A DNA stretch of 6,667 nt from an uncultured Prevotella sp. (GTDB lineage Bacteria > Bacteroidota > Bacteroidia > Bacteroidales > Bacteroidaceae). The notes beneath the pieces were generated by a model that saw only the letters and a list, made by a program, of their open reading frames with translations, did no database searches and had not been told where the DNA came from. Position 1 is the first letter of the stretch, and each line of letters opens with the position of its first letter. The position numbers were made by a program, and so were the translations under genes. This document shows, in pieces, positions 1-6,420 of the stretch. The stretch is from assembly GCA_934203355.1 (NCBI GenBank), contig CAKPZC010000082.1:1-6667 (forward strand). Reading direction: 5' to 3'.

Positions 1-648
1 GTGGCTGCCACAATGATCGAGAGTGGTCGCTACAAGAAGATAATCGTTATTGGTGCCGACAAGATGTCGTCACTCGTTGACTATCAGGACCGCGCCACAT
101 GTGTGCTCTTCGGCGATGGTGCCGGAGCCGTACTTGTGGAGGCTACTGAGGAGGAGAATGTAGGCGTTCAGAACTCATTCCTGCGCACCGACGGCTTGGG
201 TCTTCCGTTCCTTCACATGAAGGCAGGCGGCTCTGTATGCCCTCCGTCACACTTCACAGTCGACCATCGTCTGCACTACCTCTATCAGGAGGGACGCACA
301 GTGTTCCGCTATGCTGTGACCGACATGAGCAACGACGTGGCTGAAGTGATGAAACGCAATGAACTCACTGCTGATGACGTTAAGTGGGTTGTGCCTCATG
401 AGGCCAACCTCCGCATCATCGAGGCCGTGACTAAGCGTATCGGTTTGCCGATGGAAAAGGTTGTAGTTAACATCCAGCACTATGGCAACACAAGTGCCGC
501 CACAATTCCTTTGGCATTGTGGGACAATGAGAAAAACATGAAGAAGGGCGACAACGTCATCTTCACCGCTTTCGGCGCAGGCTTCGTTCACGGAGCTTCA
601 TTCTACAAGTGGGCCTACGACGGTTCTGCTGTAGCCGAGGCAAAATAA
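1..648 (+). CDS. fabH: 3-oxoacyl-[ACP] synthase III, C-terminal part (5' end outside window)
   Basis: FabH (KAS III) condenses acetyl-CoA, or a branched acyl-CoA, with malonyl-ACP to start type II fatty-acid synthesis in the cytoplasm. The 215 visible residues cover the end of the N-terminal thiolase half and all of the C-terminal half. FGDGAGAV lies near residues 37-44. The catalytic His is His133 in VPHEAN, and the catalytic Asn is Asn163 in HYGNTSAA, exactly 30 residues later as in E. coli FabH (His244/Asn274). GAGFVHG near the end is the usual glycine-rich closing motif. The active-site Cys should lie about ten residues upstream of the window, so the GTG at position 1 is an internal Val codon and not the start. 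In Bacteroidetes fabH normally sits directly upstream of era; here the two are about 3 kb apart. The gene ends at TAA 646-648 and is followed by a hairpin terminator. Family assignment is very secure. Confidence 0.96.
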   Translation: MAATMIESGRYKKIIVIGADKMSSLVDYQDRATCVLFGDGAGAVLVEATEEENVGVQNSFLRTDGLGLPFLHMKAGGSVCPPSHFTVDHRLHYLYQEGRTVFRYAVTDMSNDVAEVMKRNELTADDVKWVVPHEANLRIIEAVTKRIGLPMEKVVVNIQHYGNTSAATIPLALWDNEKNMKKGDNVIFTAFGAGFVHGASFYKWAYDGSAVAEAK

Positions 649-673
649 AAAAAGGTATACAACTATCTTATAT

Positions 674-723
674 AAAAGCGCGTTCGGGCTTTGTCGTAAA
701 AGACAACTTCCTAACGCGCTTTT
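674..723 (+). terminator. Hairpin terminator after fabH, possibly bidirectional
   Basis: AAAAGCGCGTT (674-684) pairs perfectly with AACGCGCTTTT (713-723), an 11-bp stem whose right arm runs into TTA. The 28-nt interior can form a second small stem, TTGTC (691-695) with GACAA (702-706). It begins 26 nt after the fabH stop, which fits a factor-independent terminator. The left arm gives a T run on the opposite strand, so it could also stop transcription coming leftward from the minus-strand gene that ends at 992, which has no obvious terminator of its own. Bidirectional use is inferred. Confidence 0.8.
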
Positions 724-794
724 TTATTTCTTCATGTAGAGTCGATTGTCTATATTGGGCTTATCGGCCTTTTAGGCAGGACATATGAATAATG

Positions 795-991
795 TAGGCT
801 AGAGCCAACGCCGACGACATGCATCGTACATGCGCCCTCGGCATCTACAACAAGACGGTCATCATCGTCGGCTATGGCAACCTGTCATCGCCAGCCGTGT
901 TCTACTGCTACGACTCACAATGCCCCAACTGCTACGCCGAAACTAACATGGTGAACAACAAGCTGATGCCTGTCGGTCTACAACTGATTAT
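795..991 (+). pseudogene. Remnant of a Rieske-like Bacteroidetes lipoprotein gene
   Basis: In the frame of the ATG at 819, open from just after the TAG at 795, the DNA reads as protein-like sequence with GYGNLSSPAVFY followed by YDSQCPNC (roughly 862-942). This resembles the C-terminal half of a family of small Bacteroidetes lipoproteins with a Rieske-like fold, which carry a xYDxxCPNC segment. The match is from memory of that family. There is no signal peptide, no lipobox, no plausible start context and no second Cys/His pair. After about position 980 the frame runs into the end of the opposite-strand gene and reads nonsense to 1067. The composition is more coding-like (GC-rich, few stops) than the flanking spacer. 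I read it as a truncated fragment. An expressed short peptide from 819 cannot be excluded but is less likely. Confidence 0.5.
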
Positions 992-3211
992 TTATTTTAC
1001 TTCCACGATTTTTGAAAATGAATATATAGTGCGGTTGGCACCCACCACATCCACAAGCATACGGTAGCGTCCCTTGCGCTGGGGCATGCGGCATTCCTGT
1101 TGCTTCAAAGGAGCTGACAGACCACGTGGACGCACCGTCACGCCATTCGACGAGATTTCCTTGACTGACATTCCCGAACGTAGCTTTATATCGAAAAAGC
1201 CATACTTTGCACCATACCACGCAGAACGTCCGTCCACCGGCTCTACAAGTTCTATCGATTCCACGTCGGTTATTGGCAAGTCGAGAATGTCGGATATTTG
1301 ACGGTCAACTAACAATCCGTTGACAACAAACGCTATTTTGGTATCCAAATTGGTTGTGTTGTCCTGTTTGGGTTTTAAATATGTTTCACTTACCGAGTTG
1401 TATTTTGGATTCAACCAGTATACACAACTCTTGTCGGATGTTATGCCCACCTTGTTATAGTACAGCACTGCGTCGCCGACATCGAAGATGCTTTTATGGC
1501 TTTCAAGAAATTGACGGTCGTAATAATTGTAAAGTTTCTTTACACGCCCCCATTTGTATGGGTCTTTGTTCACGGCTTTCTTTTTCACTATCACTTCATC
1601 TATGCTGTATCTGTCCAATGTGTCCATTATCATCGGCCTGTACGAAGTTTTTAGTTGCGGGACTGTATTGTTGGCGGAAAAGAAGGGAACAGGTTCCTCG
1701 TCAATCGTGAAGCCAAACTTCCTTGTTTTACCGTTTTTGTCATAGGCTTGCAAGAACAACTTCTCATCCTCATAGCAGTCGTCTATCGCTATGAGGAAAC
1801 GTCCATTCTTGTCTGTCATGCCCATCGCTGCCTGTAAAGTAGACATGTTCAAAACCTGCACCTGTGCATTTTTCAGTGGAGTCTTGTCCTCTTTGACCTC
1901 TCCCGCTATCGACATTGTGTACTCGGGTGCAAATTCGTACAAGACAGTGTCCTTGTCCATCTGTCTCACATCCGGCATGGTGCGCACAGCAGAGAGAAGC
2001 CAACAGTCGATGTCACGACTGTATTCATTGCGCTCGCCAGCACCACCAAAAGTAAAGTCGGGCATGGGTACGGCCGACTGTATGTCATTCTCAAAATTCA
2101 GTGTATTGTAAGCGCACCTTGCTGTTGAGGAACACCCCTCCGGCAAAAATCTGACGAAAGTCCTGTATGCACAACTTGTATCGGGAATGGCTACAATAAT
2201 GCTGTTGCCAGGCTTATCTGCGACACTGACCGTCACGTTTGGCATGGCCATACCATCACTGCCAACCCACAAACTGCGTTGGGCAACGACATTGTATGTA
2301 CTGTCTGTCAACCACAATGTCAATACACCGTCGCCGCATGAGGAAATGTCGGCAACGCCGAATCCGTTGATAATGGTCATCTCTTTCAATCCGAAAGCAT
2401 TGTGATACAGCAACACATGTTGCGCGGATTTCCATGAATTATTGTCAGACGATTTTAATATGCTGCAAACCAGCTTGTTCTTATTCAGATATGCACGAAT
2501 GGATGGAACGTCAATAGCGGATGGCAGCAAATATGATTGCCCGTATTCATGGCCCGCATGAATTGTGTATTGCGACCGGCTATCGGGTATGAATGAAAAC
2601 TTAGCCCATCCTCCATTGCTGGTACTGCCATAGCACAACGTATCCTTGTCGTCTTTCACAATACAGAAATCGGTTTTCACGGGTCTTTTGTCATTATCAT
2701 AGGCATATACGCCCATATTCTGCAGCACACCACCAGTTAGGTGGCCGCCTTCAGGAAAGAAGGCTATATTTAAACCGTCATTTACCACATCGTCACTGTT
2801 TTCTGTCTTCCGTGGAGTGTATACGCCGTAATAAAATGTTGATGTAGGATACAAAACTTCCTTTTGGTTGCACATGAACCTTGTGTAACCACGCAAATGA
2901 TACACTCCAGCGTCATTGTTGCCGACTGTGAACGCCGTGAAGAAACTGCCATCGTCCCGACATTTCAGCTTTAGAGTTTTCACTATCACATTCTTGTTGT
3001 CAAGCAGGTCGACATACACATAGCGGCTGTATGGGTAGAAGTCTGCATAATCGGTGGAGAGCAACTGCCCTACAACCTCTACCGTGTCACCAAGCTCATA
3101 AACCGTATTCACGGGAGATACAAATATCCGCTCCGACAGATAAGGCTTGTATTGTTGTGCGATGCCATTCACGACATACAACAATAAGATAAAGATTAAT
3201 AATCTACGCAT
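992..3211 (-). CDS. Exported MG2/carboxypeptidase-regulatory-like/plug-domain protein (no beta-barrel)
   Basis: A 739-residue protein of unknown specific function, probably periplasmic or attached to the outer membrane. Residues 1-18 form a signal peptide (basic MRR, then a hydrophobic stretch, ending before QQYKPYLSE). Residues about 30-125 resemble a macroglobulin MG2 domain (YELGDTVEV..., GVYHLRGYTRF). Residues about 431-505 look like a carboxypeptidase-regulatory-like beta-sandwich (MSIAGEVKEDKTPLKNAQV... TDKNGRFLI). Residues about 536-680 resemble a TonB-receptor plug (SIDEVIVKKK, then FVVNGLLVDR around 632 and DVESIELVEP). The roughly 50-residue tail (VTVRPRGLSAP to the end) has no room for a 22-strand barrel, so it is not itself a transporter. 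Bacteroidetes have many such barrel-less plug proteins, often labelled TonB-dependent receptors. Its ATG overlaps the 3' end of the small upstream gene by 16 nt, suggesting translational coupling from the promoter at 3443-3473. Domain edges are estimates by eye. Confidence 0.85.
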   Translation of the reverse strand: MRRLLIFILLLYVVNGIAQQYKPYLSERIFVSPVNTVYELGDTVEVVGQLLSTDYADFYPYSRYVYVDLLDNKNVIVKTLKLKCRDDGSFFTAFTVGNNDAGVYHLRGYTRFMCNQKEVLYPTSTFYYGVYTPRKTENSDDVVNDGLNIAFFPEGGHLTGGVLQNMGVYAYDNDKRPVKTDFCIVKDDKDTLCYGSTSNGGWAKFSFIPDSRSQYTIHAGHEYGQSYLLPSAIDVPSIRAYLNKNKLVCSILKSSDNNSWKSAQHVLLYHNAFGLKEMTIINGFGVADISSCGDGVLTLWLTDSTYNVVAQRSLWVGSDGMAMPNVTVSVADKPGNSIIVAIPDTSCAYRTFVRFLPEGCSSTARCAYNTLNFENDIQSAVPMPDFTFGGAGERNEYSRDIDCWLLSAVRTMPDVRQMDKDTVLYEFAPEYTMSIAGEVKEDKTPLKNAQVQVLNMSTLQAAMGMTDKNGRFLIAIDDCYEDEKLFLQAYDKNGKTRKFGFTIDEEPVPFFSANNTVPQLKTSYRPMIMDTLDRYSIDEVIVKKKAVNKDPYKWGRVKKLYNYYDRQFLESHKSIFDVGDAVLYYNKVGITSDKSCVYWLNPKYNSVSETYLKPKQDNTTNLDTKIAFVVNGLLVDRQISDILDLPITDVESIELVEPVDGRSAWYGAKYGFFDIKLRSGMSVKEISSNGVTVRPRGLSAPLKQQECRMPQRKGRYRMLVDVVGANRTIYSFSKIVEVK

Positions 3212-3399
3212 ATAAAATACAAATGATCACCACTAACATTTGACAATGTACGATTATACACAAATGGTTGTCCTGTAGTAGTATCATAGAAAAGATACTC
3301 ATTAGGGGTATGGTCATACCGGTTATCCGCATTTGCTTCTTCCACAAAACAAAATGGGAACAAGACAACCAACATTAAAATAAAAAGAGTTTGTTTCAT
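3196..3399 (-). CDS. Small secreted protein of unknown function
   Basis: A 67-residue ORF. Residues 1-24 are a clear signal peptide: MKQ, a hydrophobic core, and an ANA-D cleavage site after Ala24. The mature part would be only about 43 residues (DNRYDHTPNEYLFYD... GDHLYFICVDY), rich in Tyr and Asp, with one Cys near the end. I do not recognise the family. It is the first gene downstream of the promoter at 3443-3473, with about 40 nt of A/T-rich leader. Its last codons, including the stop, overlap the start of the 739-residue gene by 16 nt in another frame. That arrangement and the signal peptide make it a credible real gene. It could instead be the degraded front of a once longer protein. 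Confidence 0.62.
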   Translation of the reverse strand: MKQTLFILMLVVLFPFCFVEEANADNRYDHTPNEYLFYDTTTGQPFVYNRTLSNVSGDHLYFICVDY

Positions 3400-3442
3400 A
3401 ATAATAAATTTTTAAAGTTTAAGAAAAAATTGATGTCTATTA

Positions 3443-3473
3443 CAAAGATAGATATAAAAAATAAATTTGCAAA
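3443..3473 (-). promoter_or_regulatory. Bacteroidetes-type promoter for the minus-strand pair
   Basis: Read on the minus strand, TTTG (3473-3470) is followed after exactly 19 nt by TATCTTTG (3450-3443). This fits the -33 TTTG / -7 TAnnTTTG consensus used by the primary sigma factor of Bacteroidetes. Transcription would begin near 3436 and reach the ATG at 3399 after a short A/T-rich leader. It is the best-formed promoter in the window. Confidence 0.8.
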
Positions 3474-3597
3474 TAAACAAAACGTTTTTAAGTGATTTTT
3501 TCAAAAAAAAAGGGTGCAGAGTAGTTACTGTTATGTATATGGAAGTGAAAAACGTTTAAATATAGCCACTCGCGTCCCGAATCTTGAAAAAAAACAC

Positions 3598-3605
3598 TAA
3601 CTTTG
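3598..3605 (+). promoter_or_regulatory. Probable -7 box of an era promoter
   Basis: TAACTTTG matches the Bacteroidetes -7 consensus TAnnTTTG. No good TTTG lies 19-21 nt upstream; the nearest TTG (3584-3586) is too close, so the -33 element is weak or absent. A start near 3612 would leave a leader of about 90 nt before the era ATG at 3703. Because the upstream genes run the other way and fabH has its own terminator, era needs a promoter in this 3400-3702 spacer. Apart from this box and the divergent promoter, I see only A/T-rich sequence there. Confidence 0.55.
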
Positions 3606-3702
3606 CATTATAGTACTATATATATCAACATCCGGTGTAAGGATTCTCAATAAGTTTATGTTTACTCACATCTTGCACGCGGAAACTAATATTTCGGAAA
3701 AT

Positions 3703-4584
3703 ATGCACAAAGCAGGATTTGTAAATATTGTAGGCAATCCTAATGTGGGCAAGTCGACGCTGATGAACCAGCTTGTCGGTGAGCGCATCAGCATTGCCAC
3801 ATTCAAGGCGCAGACCACGCGCCACCGCATCATGGGTATCGTCAACGAGGACGATGCGCAGATTGTGTTCTCCGACACCCCCGGTGTGCTCAAGCCAAAC
3901 TACAAGCTGCAGGAGTCGATGCTCGCCTTCTCGGAGTCGGCGTTGCAGGACGCCGACGTGTTGCTCTATGTCACCGACGTGGTGGAGAATCCCGAGAAGA
4001 ACATGGACTTCCTCGACAAGGTGAAGAAGATGACAATACCAGTACTCTTGCTCATCAACAAGATTGACCAAAGCGACCAGAAGACGCTCGGTGACACTGT
4101 AGAGAAGTGGCACACGCTGTTGCCCAACGCCGAGATACTGCCCATATCAGCTAAGAACAAGTTTGGTGTGGACATGCTCATGCGCCGCATCAAGGAGTTG
4201 CTGCCCGACTCGCCACCTTTCTTCGACAAGGACCAGCTGACCGACAAGCCCGCCCGCTTCTTCGTGTCGGAGATTATCCGCGAGAAGATCCTGCTCTACT
4301 ACGACAAGGAGATACCCTACTCGGTGGAGGTGAAGGTGGAGTCGTTCAAGGAGACCGACCGCAACATCGACATCCATGCAGTCATCTATGTTGAGCGCGA
4401 CTCGCAGAAGGGTATCATAATCGGTCATCAGGGTGTGGCACTGAAGAAGATGTCGACCGAGGCACGCAAGTCGCTTGAGAAGTTCTTCGGCAAGAGCGTA
4501 TACCTGCACACCTTTGTGAAGGTGGACAAGGACTGGCGCAGCTCGAAGAGAGAGTTGGACAACTTTGGATATAACCCGGAGTAG
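3703..4584 (+). CDS. era: GTPase Era, 30S ribosomal subunit maturation factor
   Basis: Era binds the 3' end of 16S rRNA and acts in late assembly of the small ribosomal subunit. From ATG 3703 the protein has 293 residues (E. coli Era has 301). GTPase motifs in order: G1 GNPNVGKST at 11-19; the switch I threonines at 38-39 in QTTRHR; G3 DTPG at 58-61; G4 NKID at 119-122; G5 SAK at 149-151. The C-terminal RNA-binding KH domain carries its GxxG loop as GHQG at 241-244, followed by the conserved Lys pair. The ending DNFGYNPE is typical of the family. I chose ATG 3703 because Bacteroidetes Era proteins begin MHKAGFVNIVGNPNVGKS. An in-frame ATG at 3658 would add 15 residues of no family character. 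era is followed by der after a repeat-filled spacer. Nothing essential is missing. Confidence 0.97.
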   Translation: MHKAGFVNIVGNPNVGKSTLMNQLVGERISIATFKAQTTRHRIMGIVNEDDAQIVFSDTPGVLKPNYKLQESMLAFSESALQDADVLLYVTDVVENPEKNMDFLDKVKKMTIPVLLLINKIDQSDQKTLGDTVEKWHTLLPNAEILPISAKNKFGVDMLMRRIKELLPDSPPFFDKDQLTDKPARFFVSEIIREKILLYYDKEIPYSVEVKVESFKETDRNIDIHAVIYVERDSQKGIIIGHQGVALKKMSTEARKSLEKFFGKSVYLHTFVKVDKDWRSSKRELDNFGYNPE

Positions 4585-4616
4585 AATTTTGAGTTTTGAA
4601 TTTTGAGTTTTGAATT

Positions 4617-4631
4617 ATCGGCGATGCCGAT
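4617..4631. repeat. Perfect 6-bp hairpin in the era-der spacer
   Basis: ATCGGC (4617-4622), loop GAT, GCCGAT (4626-4631). It interrupts the left-hand heptamers 33 nt after the era stop codon. It is not followed by a T run, so it is a poor intrinsic terminator; it may serve as a 3'-end structure for the era transcript. Confidence 0.75.
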
Positions 4632-4687
4632 TAGGAATTATTCAATTTTGAATTTTGAATTCACAATTCAAAACTCATAATTCAATA

Positions 4688-4825
4688 TTGCCAAAGGCAA
4701 CAACTCTAAATTCAAAACTCAAAATTCAAAATTGCCAAAGGCAACAATTCAAAACTCAAAACTCAAAATTGCCAAAGGCAACAATTCAAAATTCAATATT
4801 CAAAACTCAAAATTGCCAAAGGCAA
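4688..4825. repeat. Four copies of a TTGCCAAAGGCAA mini-hairpin
   Basis: Identical 13-nt copies lie at 4688-4700, 4732-4744, 4769-4781 and 4813-4825. Each can form a 5-bp stem (TTGCC/GGCAA) with an AAA loop and is followed by CAA. Start-to-start spacings are 44, 37 and 44 nt; the difference of 7 is exactly one heptamer. The larger unit is thus a hairpin plus a run of TTCAAAA/CTCAAAA heptamers that varies by whole units, which suggests slippage or unequal recombination. Confidence 0.9.
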
Positions 4826-4863
4826 CAACTCAAAATTCAAAAATCAAAAATCAAAACTCAAAT

Positions 4864-6177
4864 ATGGCAAATTTAGTAGCAATAGTGGGACGCCCCAATG
4901 TGGGTAAGTCGACACTGTTCAACCGTCTTACCAAGACACGTCAGGCTATTGTGAGCGATACAGCAGGCACAACACGCGACCGCCAGTATGGCAAATGCGA
5001 GTGGAACGGACGTGAGTTCTCTGTAGTAGACACAGGTGGATGGGTAGTTAAGAGCGATGACATTTTCGAGGACGCTATCCGCAAGCAGGTTATTGTGGCA
5101 ACAGAAGAGGCCGACCTTGTTCTCTTTCTCGTTGACGTGCAGACTGGCTTGACCGATTGGGACCAGGATGTGGCAACTATCCTTCGCCGCACAAAGCTCC
5201 CCGTCATCCTTGTGGCAAACAAGACCGACAACAACGATCAGATATACGACGCTGCTGAGTTCTACGGACTGGGACTCGGTGAGCCACAATGTATATCATC
5301 GGCTACAGGCAGCGGCACGGGCGACTTGCTTGACCTTGTGCTCTCAAAGCTTAAGCCCGACACTAAGGAAGAAGTAGAGGATGGTATTCCTCGTTTCGCA
5401 GTGGTGGGTCGTCCTAATGCTGGCAAGAGCTCTATCATCAATGCCTTTATCGGCGAGGATCGCAACATCGTGACAGAGATTGCTGGTACAACACGCGACT
5501 CTATCTATACACGCTTCGACAAGTTCGGCTTCGACTTCTATCTTGTCGACACAGCCGGTATACGTCGCAAGAACAAGGTGTCGGAGGACTTGGAGTTCTA
5601 TTCGGTGATGCGTTCTATCCGCGCTATCGAGAACTCGGATGTGTGTATCCTTATGATTGATGCCACACGAGGCATTGAGGCTCAGGACATGAACATCTTC
5701 CAGCTCATACAGCGCAACAACAAGTCGCTCGTGGTAGTGGTGAACAAGTGGGACCTTGTGGAGAACAAGGACCAGGCTGTAATCAAAACCTTCGAGAATG
5801 CCATCCGCAAGCGTATGGCTCCGTTTGTTGACTTCCCCATCATCTTTGCTTCTGCTCTCACCAAGCAGCGCATCTTCAAGGTGCTCGAGACAGCTAAGCA
5901 GGTTTACCTCAACCGCAAGGCTCACGTGGGAACATCGAAGCTCAACGAGGTGATGCTTCCGCTTATCGAGGCTTATCCACCACCATCAACCAAGGGTAAG
6001 TATATCAAGATTAAGTACTGCACACAGTTGCCCAACACACAGATTCCTTCGTTTGTGTTCTACGCCAACCTTCCGCAGTATATCAAGGAGCCTTATCGTC
6101 GATTCCTCGAAAACAAGATTCGCGAGAACTGGTCGATGCATGGTTGTCCGATAAACGTGTTCATACGACAGAAGTAA
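4864..6177 (+). CDS. der: GTPase Der (EngA), 50S ribosomal subunit assembly factor
   Basis: Der is a tandem-GTPase protein needed for maturation of the large ribosomal subunit. The product has 437 residues, normal for the family. GTPase domain 1: GRPNVGKST at 9-17, DTGG at 56-59, NKTD at 119-122, SSA near 145-147. GTPase domain 2: GRPNAGKSS at 182-190, DTAG at 229-232, NKWD at 294-297, SAL at 330-332. A KH-like RNA-binding domain fills about 350-437 and ends NVFIRQK. Start: [16 protein letters not shown] is the family's N-terminus and begins at ATG 4864. The frame stays open upstream to an ATG at 4732, but those 44 residues are translated heptamer repeat (QNSKLK-like) and should not be annotated. 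There is no Shine-Dalgarno; the bases before the ATG are the end of the repeat. Transcription is probably shared with era. Confidence 0.98.
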   Translation: MANLVAIVGRPNVGKSTLFNRLTKTRQAIVSDTAGTTRDRQYGKCEWNGREFSVVDTGGWVVKSDDIFEDAIRKQVIVATEEADLVLFLVDVQTGLTDWDQDVATILRRTKLPVILVANKTDNNDQIYDAAEFYGLGLGEPQCISSATGSGTGDLLDLVLSKLKPDTKEEVEDGIPRFAVVGRPNAGKSSIINAFIGEDRNIVTEIAGTTRDSIYTRFDKFGFDFYLVDTAGIRRKNKVSEDLEFYSVMRSIRAIENSDVCILMIDATRGIEAQDMNIFQLIQRNNKSLVVVVNKWDLVENKDQAVIKTFENAIRKRMAPFVDFPIIFASALTKQRIFKVLETAKQVYLNRKAHVGTSKLNEVMLPLIEAYPPPSTKGKYIKIKYCTQLPNTQIPSFVFYANLPQYIKEPYRRFLENKIRENWSMHGCPINVFIRQK

Positions 6178-6185
6178 GTTTTTCT

Positions 6186-6359
6186 TTAAGTAGACGAGTA
6201 GACGAGTAGACAAGTTGACGAGTTGATAGTTTATAAGTTGACGAGTAGACGAGTAGACAAGTTGACGAGTTGATAGTTTATAAGTTGACGAGTAGACGAG
6301 TAGACAAGTTGACGAGTTGACGAGTAGACGAGTAGACGAGTTGATAAGTTGATAAGTTG
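6186..6359. repeat. Octamer tandem array with a 47-bp higher-order unit after der
   Basis: Starting 9 nt after the der stop, the sequence is a chain of octamers of the pattern A-Y-R-AGT-W-G: ACGAGTAG, ACAAGTTG, ACGAGTTG and ATAAGTTG. From 6194 to 6359 I count 19 octamers plus two 7-nt variants, ATAGTTT, at 6226-6232 and 6273-6279; a degenerate TTAAGTAG precedes them at 6186-6193. A 47-bp unit (6194-6240) is repeated exactly at 6241-6287, and its first 32 bp again at 6288-6319. The remainder is five further octamers in a new order. It differs in unit length and sequence from the era-der repeat. Identical copies imply recent duplication. Confidence 0.92.
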
Positions 6360-6369
6360 CAGCAATCAG

Positions 6370-6409
6370 CTCGTCTACTTGTCAACTCGTCTACTTGTCA
6401 ACTTTTTTT
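6370..6409 (+). terminator. Inverted octamer arm with T tract: probable terminator after der
   Basis: Octamers CTCGTCTA (6370-6377), CTTGTCAA, CTCGTCTA and CTTGTCAA (to 6401) are complementary to the preceding array, allowing for G-U pairs, and run into CTTTTTTT (6402-6409). In RNA this arm could pair with several registers of the array, for example 6328-6343, giving a long stem followed by U7. That is the shape of an intrinsic terminator, fed by many alternative left arms. The T run is followed at once by A8 and then the next gene's ATG, so a terminator here would insulate that gene from der. Confidence 0.55.
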
Positions 6410-6420
6410 AAAAAAAACAA

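Larger units (their letters stand above)
4585..4863. repeat. Heptamer-repeat inverted structure filling the era-der spacer
   Basis: The whole 279-nt spacer, from the base after the era stop to the base before the der ATG, is built from 7-nt units. The left part carries TTTTGAA/TTTTGAG units, the right part their complements TTCAAAA/CTCAAAA. A perfect 23-nt inverted repeat links 4594-4616 with 4709-4731. The change of orientation is at 4653-4673, where TTTTGAATT-CAC-AATTCAAAA makes a 9-bp stem with a 3-nt loop. Embedded in it are one ATCGGC-GAT-GCCGAT hairpin (4617-4631) and four TTGCC-AAA-GGCAA hairpins. The transcript could fold into one large imperfect stem. The plus strand of the unit lacks stop codons in all frames, which creates spurious ORFs. 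The role is unknown. Confidence 0.9.

Noticed and set aside
819..1067. 82-residue plus-strand ORF as an intact gene
   Set aside because: Only its first half looks protein-like; the rest is antisense to the end of the minus-strand gene, and it has no start context or signal peptide. Reported as a gene remnant instead.
3658..3702. Upstream ATG as the era start
   Set aside because: The added 15 residues have no family character; Bacteroidetes Era proteins start with MHKAGFVNIVG, which matches ATG 3703. It is not strictly excluded because there is no ribosome-binding site to decide.
3625..4113. 162-residue minus-strand ORF over the era 5' half
   Set aside because: It is antisense to a strongly conserved GTPase, has no recognisable domain and arises from the codon bias of era.
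4617..4631. Hairpin as an intrinsic terminator for era
   Set aside because: The stem is only 6 bp and no T run follows; kept as a repeat element without a terminator claim.
4655..4876. 73-residue ORF rich in Gln, Asn, Ser and Lys
   Set aside because: It is translation of the heptamer repeat, whose plus strand lacks stops in all frames, and runs into the der start.
5344..5925. 193-residue minus-strand ORF inside der
   Set aside because: It is a shadow of der's second GTPase domain; no signal peptide, domain or promoter supports it.
6186..6409. Possible CRISPR array
   Set aside because: The units are contiguous 8-mers and 47-mers with no unique spacers between conserved repeats, and no cas genes are nearby.
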